64,000 nt of DNA from Heterobilharzia americana (taxonomy: Eukaryota; Platyhelminthes; Trematoda; Strigeidida; Schistosomatidae). Location: the NCBI GenBank assembly GCA_944470555.2, contig OX104129.1:51927998-51991997 (forward strand). Direction: 5' to 3'. Every line of letters starts with the position of its first letter. The first letter of the stretch is position 1. The position numbers were made by a program, and so were the translations under genes. A model generated the notes under the pieces. That model saw only the letters and a list, made by a program, of their open reading frames with translations. It was not told where the DNA came from and searched no databases. Of this stretch, positions 35,656-46,900 are shown piece after piece.

Positions 35656-35880
35656 TTCCTGCGACCAGCAAGCCACAGACGCGCATGGATACAAGCCTCT
35701 CTTGGCATTCACCAACCTGCATCATCTTTGGCACCGAATGGGAAGATACTTGACTTTATTTAAGGACGACTGTACTGCGCTTCAGTCCATTCACTCCCGT
35801 TATTCGACCATGAGACATGACTGATTAAAGTAGAAGATATGAAGCGGTTACAATTTTTTTTGATCTTACGTGGCAATCTG
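35656..35880 (+). mobile_element. LINE RT C-terminal fragment, plus strand
   Basis: Reads SLLAFTNLHHLWHRMGRYLT and then LKVEDMKRLQ, the RT C-terminal block seen at 6,990-7,160. It follows a minus-strand LINE piece directly, repeating the head-to-head pattern of 22.85-25.87 kb. Confidence 0.65.
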
Positions 35881-38700
35881 GATCGATCAACCCAAGATGA
35901 GGATGGTAATTGTTCAGCATTTTCCTAGCTGTTATATCCACTCTTAAGCTTTTCATCATCAAGCTAGGTGACTTCAGCAGCAGTTCCCTCTTTGTAGGGT
36001 AATTACCGTTGAAGTCGTTTAGTCTGTCGACGAGACGTCAAGGCTTGGGGACTAGTGAACAATTATTGTCTTAATTCCATAACCGTATGCTTTGAGTTAG
36101 TAGTCCCATCACGAGATTCACAATAAAAGTTTTGGAAATCAATCCTATTTACCAAGAATCATGATAATATTACTCTAAACATGATTTCATTTTTAAAAAT
36201 TAAGTTTGCTGTTTTATTTTCATTATCGCTTTCACATAACCCACTAGCTGGTCAACTTTGATTGCTTGAAGTTGCTTGCATGTTTCAAAGTCTTTTACAG
36301 ACTTCTTCCTAAAAGAAAACTATCAGTATAATACTAATCAACTGTTATGTGACGACTTGCGCTGTTCAACATTACGAAATCCCATGTCTGCATCTTGATA
36401 TGGATTGGACAGCGAATAGGTGTGACTAGGGACCACCTGCGAAGCATTGTCATGTCGAAGATTCGCATCTACAGTATAGTGTCACGAACACGTTCTGCCT
36501 AAATTCAGATTGCGTGTCCAAAGTGTAATTAAGGCTGTTTTGGCGTCTGTATGAGACTCTTGTGGTATCAATGCCTAGGCAAGCAATAAAACTGGTTAAG
36601 TAACTCGATCATGGTTGAGATGCTTTAGGTTAATTTCAAATCCTCAGTGACTTCATTCTGAAAGATCCAGTTCAATTAAAAACCGTCAAGAGAAGGAATA
36701 CCGTTTTGTTACCACTACCTCACGTTTGAATACACTGTAAGTAGGAACAAATTATATCATACGTTGAGTGAATTCATGTAGGTGTGTCTAATAGTAATCA
36801 TTGTATTTACTGAGAAATTTAATGTATGAGACGAGAGAATTGTTTGGTAAGCTAATGGACATCTATTAGTCCTAGCTTTGTGCAAACTTTCCTCAGCAGC
36901 GACACAGACGAAAGTCTATTTTTGCTAACACTGATTCTGTAAGGTTGACGCAAATGTGCTACGTAGTATCTTCCGTTATGCACAATACACTACAACCAAC
37001 GGTGTAGGTATGTGTGAGAGTTCTGTTTCTTCTGAAAGTATGTATCTAGTTTATCACGGGTCTAATTTTACCAGACTCATTTTGTGTTACCATGACCAAG
37101 GAAATGATCGTAATAAAGAGGACTAATGTTACCAAGTAGTTGGACTTTGTTAAAACTGAAATCTAAAATGAATTAGATTTTTGAGTAGCTTGGAAACCAT
37201 TATAAATTACGAAAATTGTCAGCATCCTTTGCAAAGCAAGACTGAAGGCCTATATGTGAACCTCTTCAGTGATGAGTACTGTTGCAATCCAACACCCTAG
37301 CAGCAGTATCATGTACGTAATTTAGAAATTCAGAAGTTTGTTTAATAATACTGACCATTATCGAATAGTCGAAATAATCTTATAGTATGGTATTACCTTT
37401 CTTCGTGACAGTAATTTAACCCTTCTGTTACGCATTCTTCATTTGATTTCCAGTCACACTTATTTTACAACAAGTAATTATTGACACTGTCAAGTATCGT
37501 AGGAATTCTTACGCAACTTTGATTACTATATTATTTTCCTGACCACAATCTAACAAGTATTAAAATTCCAAAAACCATGTTGATATTCGTTACTGTTACA
37601 TACAGACATTAACTGTAAACAAATGAGGTTGTACAGTTTTTGAGGATGATGTTGTTGAAGATAAATTTGCTCACTAGACTCGATGTGTCTAGTTTCAAAG
37701 AAGTTTTAATACTTTCTAGGAGCACTAGGAAAATCCTTAATGGGAGAACTAGCTTTTGACATCCTAGAATTTCACCCTCTCGCACAAAAGGACTACAGGA
37801 ACAGTCATAAACTCGACTATCAACATGGTCTGATTTTGTGCAATCTTGATTAAGATGTTGCAAAGTACAGGTGATCGATGCATGTGTATACAGAAGACTG
37901 TGAAATAAGCATTAAGTTACTAAGTATATTATGATAAATGACCTTTACTTCACAGCAATGTGAAAGATAGTTGGGAACTCTATGCAGATGACACAGTAAC
38001 TGGTATCTTCTTGCTACAGATTTGTGTTCTACAGCTTTTTTGTAATTATAACAACTAAAGAGGTTGGATAGGTGTATTTGTTTTGCGCCAACAAACCTAT
38101 GTATTTTTGTGTCGAAATACAAGCAATGATCTAACTTCCGAAAGAAAAATGCTTATTTCAGTATTTTGCCATAACCAGTTAGAATTTTGCAACCAACTTA
38201 CAAAGATTTACTCCGCAGTATAGAACATTCAATATAAAAAAAGAATAATTATCAATTGAGCACTTGATTCATTCATGCTTCATCGAGTACATTACCACAT
38301 AACCTAATTGAAAACACATATATAGGATCAACACGGATTCTCACAATAGTATAGATCAACAAAAGTAGAAAACTTGAGCATGCATGTATCTTGTGGATTG
38401 TCCTTATCTGTGTTACGACCTACCAAATGTAATGACAGAAGCAAGGTATCCAACATTCTTCTTCCCTAAACCTAGGCATACAGATGAATAGATCCATTGG
38501 AGAGATATGAAGCGAGCTTCATTTAAACTTTAACAGCATTTGCTCCATTATTTACAAAAAATATCTGGTAATAACTTTTTCCAACCGTACTGTGAACTGC
38601 ACTCTAAAGAAAAAATTGAGGATGAATTGACTATTATCATGCAAAGATGGTAACCCAAAACGTTTATCGATAAGTACGGTAGAACAGAAACAATAGGAAT
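35881..38700. other. Intergenic, nothing recognised
   Basis: 2.8 kb of mostly AT-rich DNA. Minus-strand ORFs at 37,609-37,863 and 37,850-38,122 have no recognisable motif or exon pattern, so I do not call them genes. Confidence 0.45.
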
Positions 38701-38714
38701 TGAGTGCGCTATAG

Positions 38715-39090
38715 TTGAGAAGGAGCCTGCTTATCTTCAAGCAGAATAAAATTATCGCAAAGATCGCTCATAAGCTGATTGCTTCATTGAAAAAGATCTA
38801 TCTAGCAGCCCAGGTAGTCTATGTACACCAGACCAACTTCTCATTAAGACAACTAAAAGTGAACAGTTTTCCGACGCTTGTCACTGACAACCTTATGTAT
38901 CAATTCTCATGTACGAACCAAATCACACACTAGAAGAACATATAGGAGGGGTTTTATTCGCATTTCTGAGCATAATCCGAAGAATTTGAGCCATGAATGT
39001 CCAAAGGGTTTAAATAGCGCAGTTACTTGGCATTTACTTGATACTACACAAAACATTCAGAGTAATCAAAAAACAGCTGGAACTTGACCT
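38715..39090 (+). mobile_element. Penelope-like element fragment with GIY-YIG-type end
   Basis: Two overlapping + frames continue each other after a shift. The first has an IASLKKIYLAAQVVYVHQT block and LRQLKVNSFPTL, which resemble the RT-endonuclease linker. The second has a decayed CINS..C core, then RRGFIRISEHNPKNL and LNSAVTWHLLDTTQN, matching the Arg...Glu-His and distal His blocks of the Penelope GIY-YIG domain as I know it. Dead fragment. Confidence 0.65.
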
Positions 39091-39569
39091 ATCGCACTTC
39101 ACTGAAGCAGTGTCAATTAAAACACTCACCTCATTAATGTATTCAAAAGGATACTGTTGTCAACCTTGCTTTGCTGTGGTGATTTTATTTCCCTAAATTT
39201 GCACCTGCGAAATTACATGACCTTTTGTCTTTTTTTCATGTTATCTTTCGATCCGTTTTGAAATTATTTCTTCTTCTGAGTTGTGTTCATCTTATTACGC
39301 AACATAGTGAAAATCTATTAGTCTTTCATTTCGCTTATTTAATGATGATGTCATTTTTCAGCAACTCGAGAGTAAACTGATTGCAACACTCTCCTAGTAT
39401 CTAATATCTTTTTATAATGTTTACTGAATCATTGTATAAATATATAATCTTTGAATAGTCTGAATAACTCCATTAAACTTATCAGTTTTGAGAGGATTTA
39501 TTGATTTCAAGTTGGTATTCATCACGGAACGAGATCAGCTGAAGAACACTTGAAAAGTTGAGATCCTTG

Positions 39570-39603
39570 GACAGTTGTTTCGTCCTGGAATGGGACTCCT
39601 CAG
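39570..39603 (-). ncRNA. Hammerhead-like ribozyme motif (probably decayed)
   Basis: On the minus strand: CTGAGGA (fits CUGANGA), stem II GTCC/GGAC with perfect pairing and a 7-nt loop, GAAAC, a 4-nt loop, and GTC, all with correct spacing. The very short helix III is the form known in Penelope-like element terminal repeats. Helix I does not pair well in the bases next to the core, so activity is doubtful. The orientation is opposite to the Penelope fragment at 38.7-39.1 kb. Confidence 0.55.
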
Positions 39604-40601
39604 AAGTGTCCACTCACGATCACTTAGGGCTTATGGATTCCGATTCAGTGGCCTAATGTTAACCTACTCGCCGTGAAGCATGAAAGTCCGTGGATCGACA
39701 CCTAGTGATATTACGGATATGTACTGTTGAGAAGTGGCATGCTAAGATGAAACGGCGATCTAGTGCTCCGAAATTCTCAGTGGTTCTTCAAATGATGGCG
39801 ATCTGCTAAGAAAACCACCTTGAAATCTCATCAATTTCTATCAGCGTACATTTTTGTCATCTTCCATTTCAATCAACACATTCATGAAAGTTCTTTGTAT
39901 TCCTTATATTTTTCATTATATTATTATAACATTATGTTCTATAAGTTATCAAAAAAAACTGCGAAGAATTTATGAGAAACGTCCATTAATTCCGTTACTA
40001 TCGTTCTTCTTTCTATGTATGTATGTGTTGCATTCTCTCACCTATGTCTATGATCTTTTGCTTACTGCAGTGATATTACAAAAAGTCTAATGTTTCCGTT
40101 CATGAATGCGCGAAAAATGATAGGATTCTTGCGATTGTCAAATGCACGGGCAAATATAAAATTCACAGCTGATAAATTTCATTGTGCTTATCTGTGTAAA
40201 CCATATGGCAAATGTGTGAGGTTATATGTCCAAGTGAAAGTATTTCACAACAAACTCCTTGCCGTATCCCAGTCAACGGTTACCTGTGTACCATCCAATG
40301 TCATTTATTCATCTGTAGCTCATCAGTCCGAACAATCCACTTTCAAATAGTTTAATATGGTTTTGAACTCTGCCTTACCTACGGATGTCCAAGCAACCAG
40401 GTTATACCATCAGCTTAATCTTCACAACCGACTATTCCAAGTAAACTCAAACCTACTAAACCGATAAGCTACAAACGATAACATCACATCTGTAGAAGTG
40501 TCAGAGTTAAGAAAAATGCAAACGAACAAGTATGGAGTAGCCATATGACTTGATATTTTCATCTTACGGTAGATGAGTGAATGAATTTAAAAAATAATGA
40601 G
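39604..40601. other. Non-coding, possible retroelement terminal sequence
   Basis: 39,604-39,800 has the mixed composition of a dispersed repeat and may be the terminal repeat of the element carrying the hammerhead motif. The rest is AT-rich. An ORF at 39,854-40,350 in two pieces shows no domain, and I do not support it as a gene. Confidence 0.35.
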
Positions 40602-40913
40602 AGGACTGATGCCAGTATGGCTCATAATCAACCACACTGACTCATATCTATTCGCTTTTTATCATCCTCGAAATTCGGCACCGACTAATCCTCATTTCAC
40701 TCTCATACCACTTTTATTTACCTCAATATTATTCTTTCACTGCCCAATATCTCCCACCGTGCTTTCACAACACCCGACTTGAAATGATGCATTCCAGTGC
40801 TAGGTTCTACGTCGAAGTATACATGAATATCACTCCAGGTCCAAACTACATCACGCACACATCGTCTCATCGAAGCATTGCTGCTTCCGTTCATAAATAA
40901 CAAATTGGTTTAC
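40602..40913 (-). repeat. Inverted copy of the repeat at 8,583-8,877
   Basis: The reverse complement matches the intron 5 copy over about 295 bp, with a few substitutions and an extra block of about 18 bp here. The two copies are 32 kb apart. Confidence 0.75.
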
Positions 40914-43900
40914 ATAACAAACAGATCTAATTCTACTCCAATTATTGGTAAATACCATTAGATTGTTGTCAAGCATATTTTGTTATACTTCTGGAAATAT
41001 GCAAAACGGTGTATACAATGAAGTTCAAGCCCCAGTCTAAACGTTTATACGTACAACCTCCTTCCAGTCCGGGGTCAAACCTGGCTTGTGGAGTCTATAG
41101 CCAAGTTGCCACAAGCTTCTGAGGCAGACCCTGGAGACCTCTTAAGGCACTGTAGAAGCATATCAGGAAGCTACTTCTTGGTCATCACGTGGTGCTGTGG
41201 ATTGTGTAGAAGTCGTTTTTGGGTTGCATCGGGTGCTGGTTACCGGTCTACAAAGGCAGACCCCAGTTTGATTTTGTAGTGTCGTGTGGCTTTTTCTACT
41301 CGACCTTTCATACAATACGACTCTGTGACGGCCTCTGTGAGCGATGTCTTACAATCGAGGTATGCAGCTAGTAACTTGGTTATACAAACGCTCTGCAGGT
41401 GAGTTGGTCTTTTTAGTGAACTTAAGCTACTGGCAGGTAAGGTTTGTAGTTCCATACTTTCTACTAGCCATCTCCGCTGCTCACCATAATCTAAGTAGCT
41501 ATCGCATATAGTGGATCGTCTGGCTATTTCGGGCATTTCATATGCAGCCATAGTTGCAGTCTTGGGCACAGCACGAAGACTGAACTGCTTTTTGGCCTCG
41601 CTGGTGATCTATAGTTTGTATGACTTCGCTATTATGTCACCGGAGCTTGCCCTATCTAGCCGATGAGACAGCGGAATCATGTTCTCCGACTGTTTCTCTG
41701 TCATCAACGTCGCTGAGAGATAGAGGGTCATCTCGAGGTACTCTATCTTCTCAAAAAGGGCTGGTACCGGTTTTCCGCAGTGGGGTTTATTCTTAATCTT
41801 CGATGCGAATCACCTCATTTTTCCCATTCTGACTGCCATTATTTTCCGATGAGTGAGTCTGTTGCTTTGGGGACATCAGACAACGATGATGGAGTTCGTT
41901 CTCTTGCTCCATGCAAACAAGGTATTGCGTTTAGTAGCTGGTGGTTTTAGTCTACCGTTTCTCGGACTCACTTTAGTTCAGTCTTCATTGACGCAAGCTG
42001 GGTTTTCAAATCTTTGTGTTTCTTCGGTTCATGTGGGCTATTTTGACGCGAGAAGTTTAGACTTTGCTAGCGTTTTGCATGCACTAGAGCCTGATAGTTT
42101 CTTATGCCAAAGGGAAACGTTTTTCGCGCTTGAGTGGTGGGTGTCTACGATCCATGGCCCGCCTACGTGGGTATGCACTGGGAGCCCGTAGTTAGTAATA
42201 TCTTGCAGTGTAGGAAGTTTCTTAGGTTTCTGGTGGTTAGGGTGGGTGCTTAGCGGCATTCTCGGCACATTAACCACCAACACTTGCATGCCTGCACTGT
42301 GGATAATTTGTAGAACTGGTGTGGTACACCCATATCAAAGTACCATTTTCGAAAGTATGGCATACAAAAGCTGCGTCTGCCTCTGGCAATGATGAGTTAT
42401 GGTCTTCACTGTTGTGTGAAATTCCCTTTTGGCTTATGGTTGCATGGTCTACTCTCGGCGAGTTGTGGTGAGCCACTCCGGGTGTCGGTAAACTCACTCG
42501 GTGACGTCCACGTTTCCTTCGTGCTTTGCATTCTTTTCAGCGAGGTCGTTGGAGGCCCATTTATGTCACCTTGAGTTTACAGGTTCCATTAAATCCTTTG
42601 ACTGGTGCGACAGCAATGCTGGGATTCTGTAAACTGGGTCTGTTGTCGTGCTTAACTCATCTCCTCAGATTAGTTTCTGTTTGTCCGCCAACTATGTCAG
42701 ACGTGTTACTTCATGTGACCTAAGCTCTTGCATGATCACATTTAGGTCGCGTAGGATGTATAACTTGTATAGAAGATATGAGGAATGGAAGATAGCTTCA
42801 CCTCACACACTACTCACTCAGTCTTTCTCACTTGACTGCTGACTTTGACCAATAACTCCCAGTCTGTAAGTATGAAAAACGAAAGATATTTATTGGCGAA
42901 TTACTTCCCAAATGAACAAGGGACTCTGGTGGCTGAAAAAATCAGGCGACCATGAAGTAGCAGCTGGAATAATTCCCGAGTTGTGGTAATGGTTGCGTTA
43001 TAGCATATGGAGACTTTTACGTCCAGTTGGCTAGATGCTGCATGTTCGGTGTTCTCATATGGCTGGAAGCAGTCCTTCGGGCATAAACACCGCAGTATTG
43101 ACGGTGGACGATACCATCCAAGACGCATGCACGGTAAGAGTAAATATTTCCGGGAATTTCTTAGGTTCGGAATCAATGCCATCCTCCTTGCACATTTTTA
43201 ATACCCATCAGGAGACTGAGTTGACAAGGTCCCGTTTTTGCATGTGGTAACGGCTGTGAAAATCGATAAATCATTCATCCCAGGTTGACGTTCTGCAAAT
43301 ACACCTACGAAGTGAATTCAGGAGCAAATATCTTCATTCTTACTATTTTTCTTGTTGGGTGAACAACCTTATTTTCTTGGAAATTTCAACAAGGAAATGG
43401 ATTTTCGAGTTCGGCTACGCCTTCTTGGTGAAGCTGATAAATTGCGGAGCTTCAGTGAAAGTTAGAGGGAGGTTTTCAAGTTTCTTAGTCTCATCGCAGG
43501 CAGTAGAGGTATCTTGCGTGCATCTTTTATCTGTATAAAGTTCGCTGAATATTTCTGATAGAGAAGTAATTCTTAGGTTCGCCATTAAGGAGTCGGCTAC
43601 CTGGAGTTCCAGGGGTAATACAACTGCTGCTCCATCTATATACCTGTGGATTGAGTCGTTAAACTCAAAGGGCTCGATTAAAGTACATCGGAAAAAGATT
43701 TCCTTAAATACATGCGTCACGGTAGCAGTCTTTCAGTTTCGAGTACTTAGGGTCACGCAGAGAACAAACGCCTTCCGCCAACTGGACGTTTCCAGATGTG
43801 TGGATCACATCCAAAGGAGCCATCGTCATCCCTGACCAACTGAGGTTTTTGATCAGGCCGATAAAATGGGATGTTTCACGCAGATTATGTTTCAGAACTT

Positions 43901-46900
43901 CGTCGTTCACCAGATCAGGCAACTCGACTAGTTATTTTGCCTGCGTACTTAACAGGGAAGCTGTTAATAGCGGAATTTAACAGCCCTCAGCTCCATCTTA
44001 CAATAAGGCCCGTTTAAAGGTTTTCATAGACTGCTCAATGATTATTATTTGAGGGTGATCGGGTGGGGAACGAAGGTGATCGACTGCATCTTGCGTGCAA
44101 AAGCAGAAAATGCTGGTGATGGGGAATCATCGGTTTATGGGGGTACCTGCTCATTTGAAGGCCATTCCATTGGAGCACAACTGGTACGTCGTGAACAAAG
44201 TTTAAGAAGCTGGCTTCGGAGGCAAGTTGATACAGAAATCCGCACACATGCTCTGTATGGCTTATTATTTATGCTGTTTCACAACTGCTCACAATGTCCG
44301 TTAGTTTTCTGTCGGCAGATATTGAGAAAGCTCTTTTAGTTGCTTTCGTTAGTGTGGAGCATACATTTGAGGATATAATATCGTCCTAGTGTTTCCCCAC
44401 TGTGAAGGCTTCAGGTAGTGTTTGAGAGAGGAGCATCCGGTATGACATACTTTTGTAATTGTGTTTCAGGTAGCTTGTGCAAACCAACAGTGTTATATGT
44501 TAAACTGAACGAGATACGGCTGAATCAGTTCTTAAATACCGTTTCCTCATACTAGCTCAGGCGGGAGGCCCGTAGTTGGTACGCCACATCCACTGCGCAG
44601 CAAGCAACGAAGATATGAGTTTCCAGAGTTCCGAAACCCAAGGCGAAACCGACCAAATCTAAAACAATTGGTTGCCAAACAAGTAATGTGTACTCAAACG
44701 GTAGATGTACCCTGTGAAAATTTGTTCTTCATTTTTGACGGCTACTGCAGTTCCCATCGAGAACCAAGTACAATGGTAACACTAATCAAAACAAGAGATT
44801 CAATGTGGTTGTAGAAGCAAATTGTGTGAGGTCAAAAAAAGTGAGTGGTCAGTGTTCTGAACACTTTAGAAGAAGAAAATCAAAACACCCCTAACCGTTG
44901 TTCTGATCGCAACTTTCACCCTTCACACTATGTTTGATATACAGGATGCAAAATTTCAAGCTCTTTAAGGCCAGTCACCTCGCGGATTGGCAGGTCAGTC
45001 CTGACGAAGAAGGCAGCATCGAGCATCAAAGTATGATAAATATTAAGGCAGCGCTTTCTACCAGGACTGACTTGTACGAATGAGTGACAGGTTTTATCGT
45101 GCACTTTGAAAGCGGAAAGCTGAAGTCGGCTCCATCAAAACTTTGCATCTCAGATGCCCAGTCATTCACGTCTATTCTGTCGCACGCAGTTTTGTTCTGT
45201 CGGTTCAATGAAGTTTTTCCGTGGTGGTTCATATCCATTGACACTCAGTATGCTGGAGTTAAATGACCAGCAGCCGCCGATATGTATCGGGCCATAATGT
45301 TTGTACGAAAATCATGGAGTCTCTAGAGACAAGTAATGGACGATATGGACCCAAAATAGTTCTTAAAGACAGCACCGAACTGCATTTTGAAGTTAATTAG
45401 TGCTGATGCATCTGAATTGCCCACCAAGTCAAGAGCGTAAGCTTACGGGTTTTCACGTATTTCAACTGATTATTGTCCCAGCAATTTACACCGTACTTCC
45501 GGTCGGGCAACCACAACATCCTGAGTATGTCAGCAAACGCACGTCGCCACGGCGAAACCACTTTCGACAGATGGAGGGAAAATCCATGCAACCACACAAA
45601 TGCACGTGGCTTCATTTTCTAGGCGACACTGATACACGGCGCTTAATAGGCATTACGTTTGATTCTAAATAAAACCTGGATTCGACCGGAACTCAAACCC
45701 GACAACTCACCTGGATCTTGCTTTTGGTTATATGCTGCAGTTGATCCAACTGAGAGAAAGAATTCCCTGCGGTGATTTTGTAATTCGGTACATAGTCCAG
45801 CGTAATGCACCAGCATCAACTAGACTGCTCGAGCACAAATTCCAGGTAGATGAAGATTGATAGACTGTACTGATATGCGTATTCTGGAGGGATCCCAGCT
45901 GTAGCTGTGACCGTGATATTTTACGATCGCAGAATAGGATGGGAGGTGATGATAGTCCTCGGGACCGACTGAGTTGCAGGGAGGAAGAGGACGGTAACTG
46001 GATTTTCCTTTATCATATTCCTACCAGATTTGTGCGACATGAAGGATTTAGCACCTGCTTCAGACGTGCGAAACACTCTACCAACTATATCACGGGGAAG
46101 GCAAGTGAATTTGAACTACATAATTAGGTATAAGTAAGCGCCATGTGACGACAAAAGTGTGGCCTAACCTTCCACATGGTGGGACACGTCGAGTAAGGCA
46201 TACAAAGAATTCTTTGTGAAATTTTGCAAGTGGAATGAGTCTACCGTTGGGCTCGCTATCTCTCTTAAAGCATTGCTTCACGTTTGCCTGCCCACGGTTC
46301 TATTTATTAACCTAAGATTGATGGGCAACATGCTGGTAATAATTACAATGATATACTTCGAATAACGAATGTTGGGCCATATTTCATTCATCGAATGTTG
46401 GGCACAAGTGAAGCTGAAAGTTTATCAGTATTCAGTAACTTTGTGCCGTCTACAGATAGCATGCGAAACTAGAGTTTAAATACCGGGATGAACTGAAGGA
46501 AACTTTGGATCTATCATTGTATGGCGCCTCGTACAGTGTAGCAAATCTTTAGGTTTACGCTGTTGTAAACAGAGTTGTTTGAATAAATCAAGCCAGAGAT
46601 GCAATTCTGTCCGGCTACTGTTATCATAACACGGTGAGGAATATATGAAGTTTCACCATTAATCCATTCAACAAGACTTTAAGGTCGGCGCTCCATATGA
46701 GGTTACTTTTGGTTAACTTCGTTTCTGGGGGAGTGGTCGTCAGGAGTCGGACAACTTGCTTGCCTGGATGCAAACAGCATTTATTATCATTATTTTCAGA
46801 TGCTATTCCAATTGGAACCATGAATTTTAGAGAGCTCGTAGTCTGGGATGAATTGTCTTCCAGTTTTTTGCATCTCTAGGTGGCGAAAAACGATGGTTCT

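Noticed and set aside
37609..38122. Minus-strand two-exon gene
   Set aside because: The overlapping ORFs are AT-driven, have no clear splice sites and no motif.
45939..46127. BEL/Pao-type RT start, from a DGNWIFLYHIP string on the plus strand
   Set aside because: Only one loose block matches; no RT palm or catalytic box follows.
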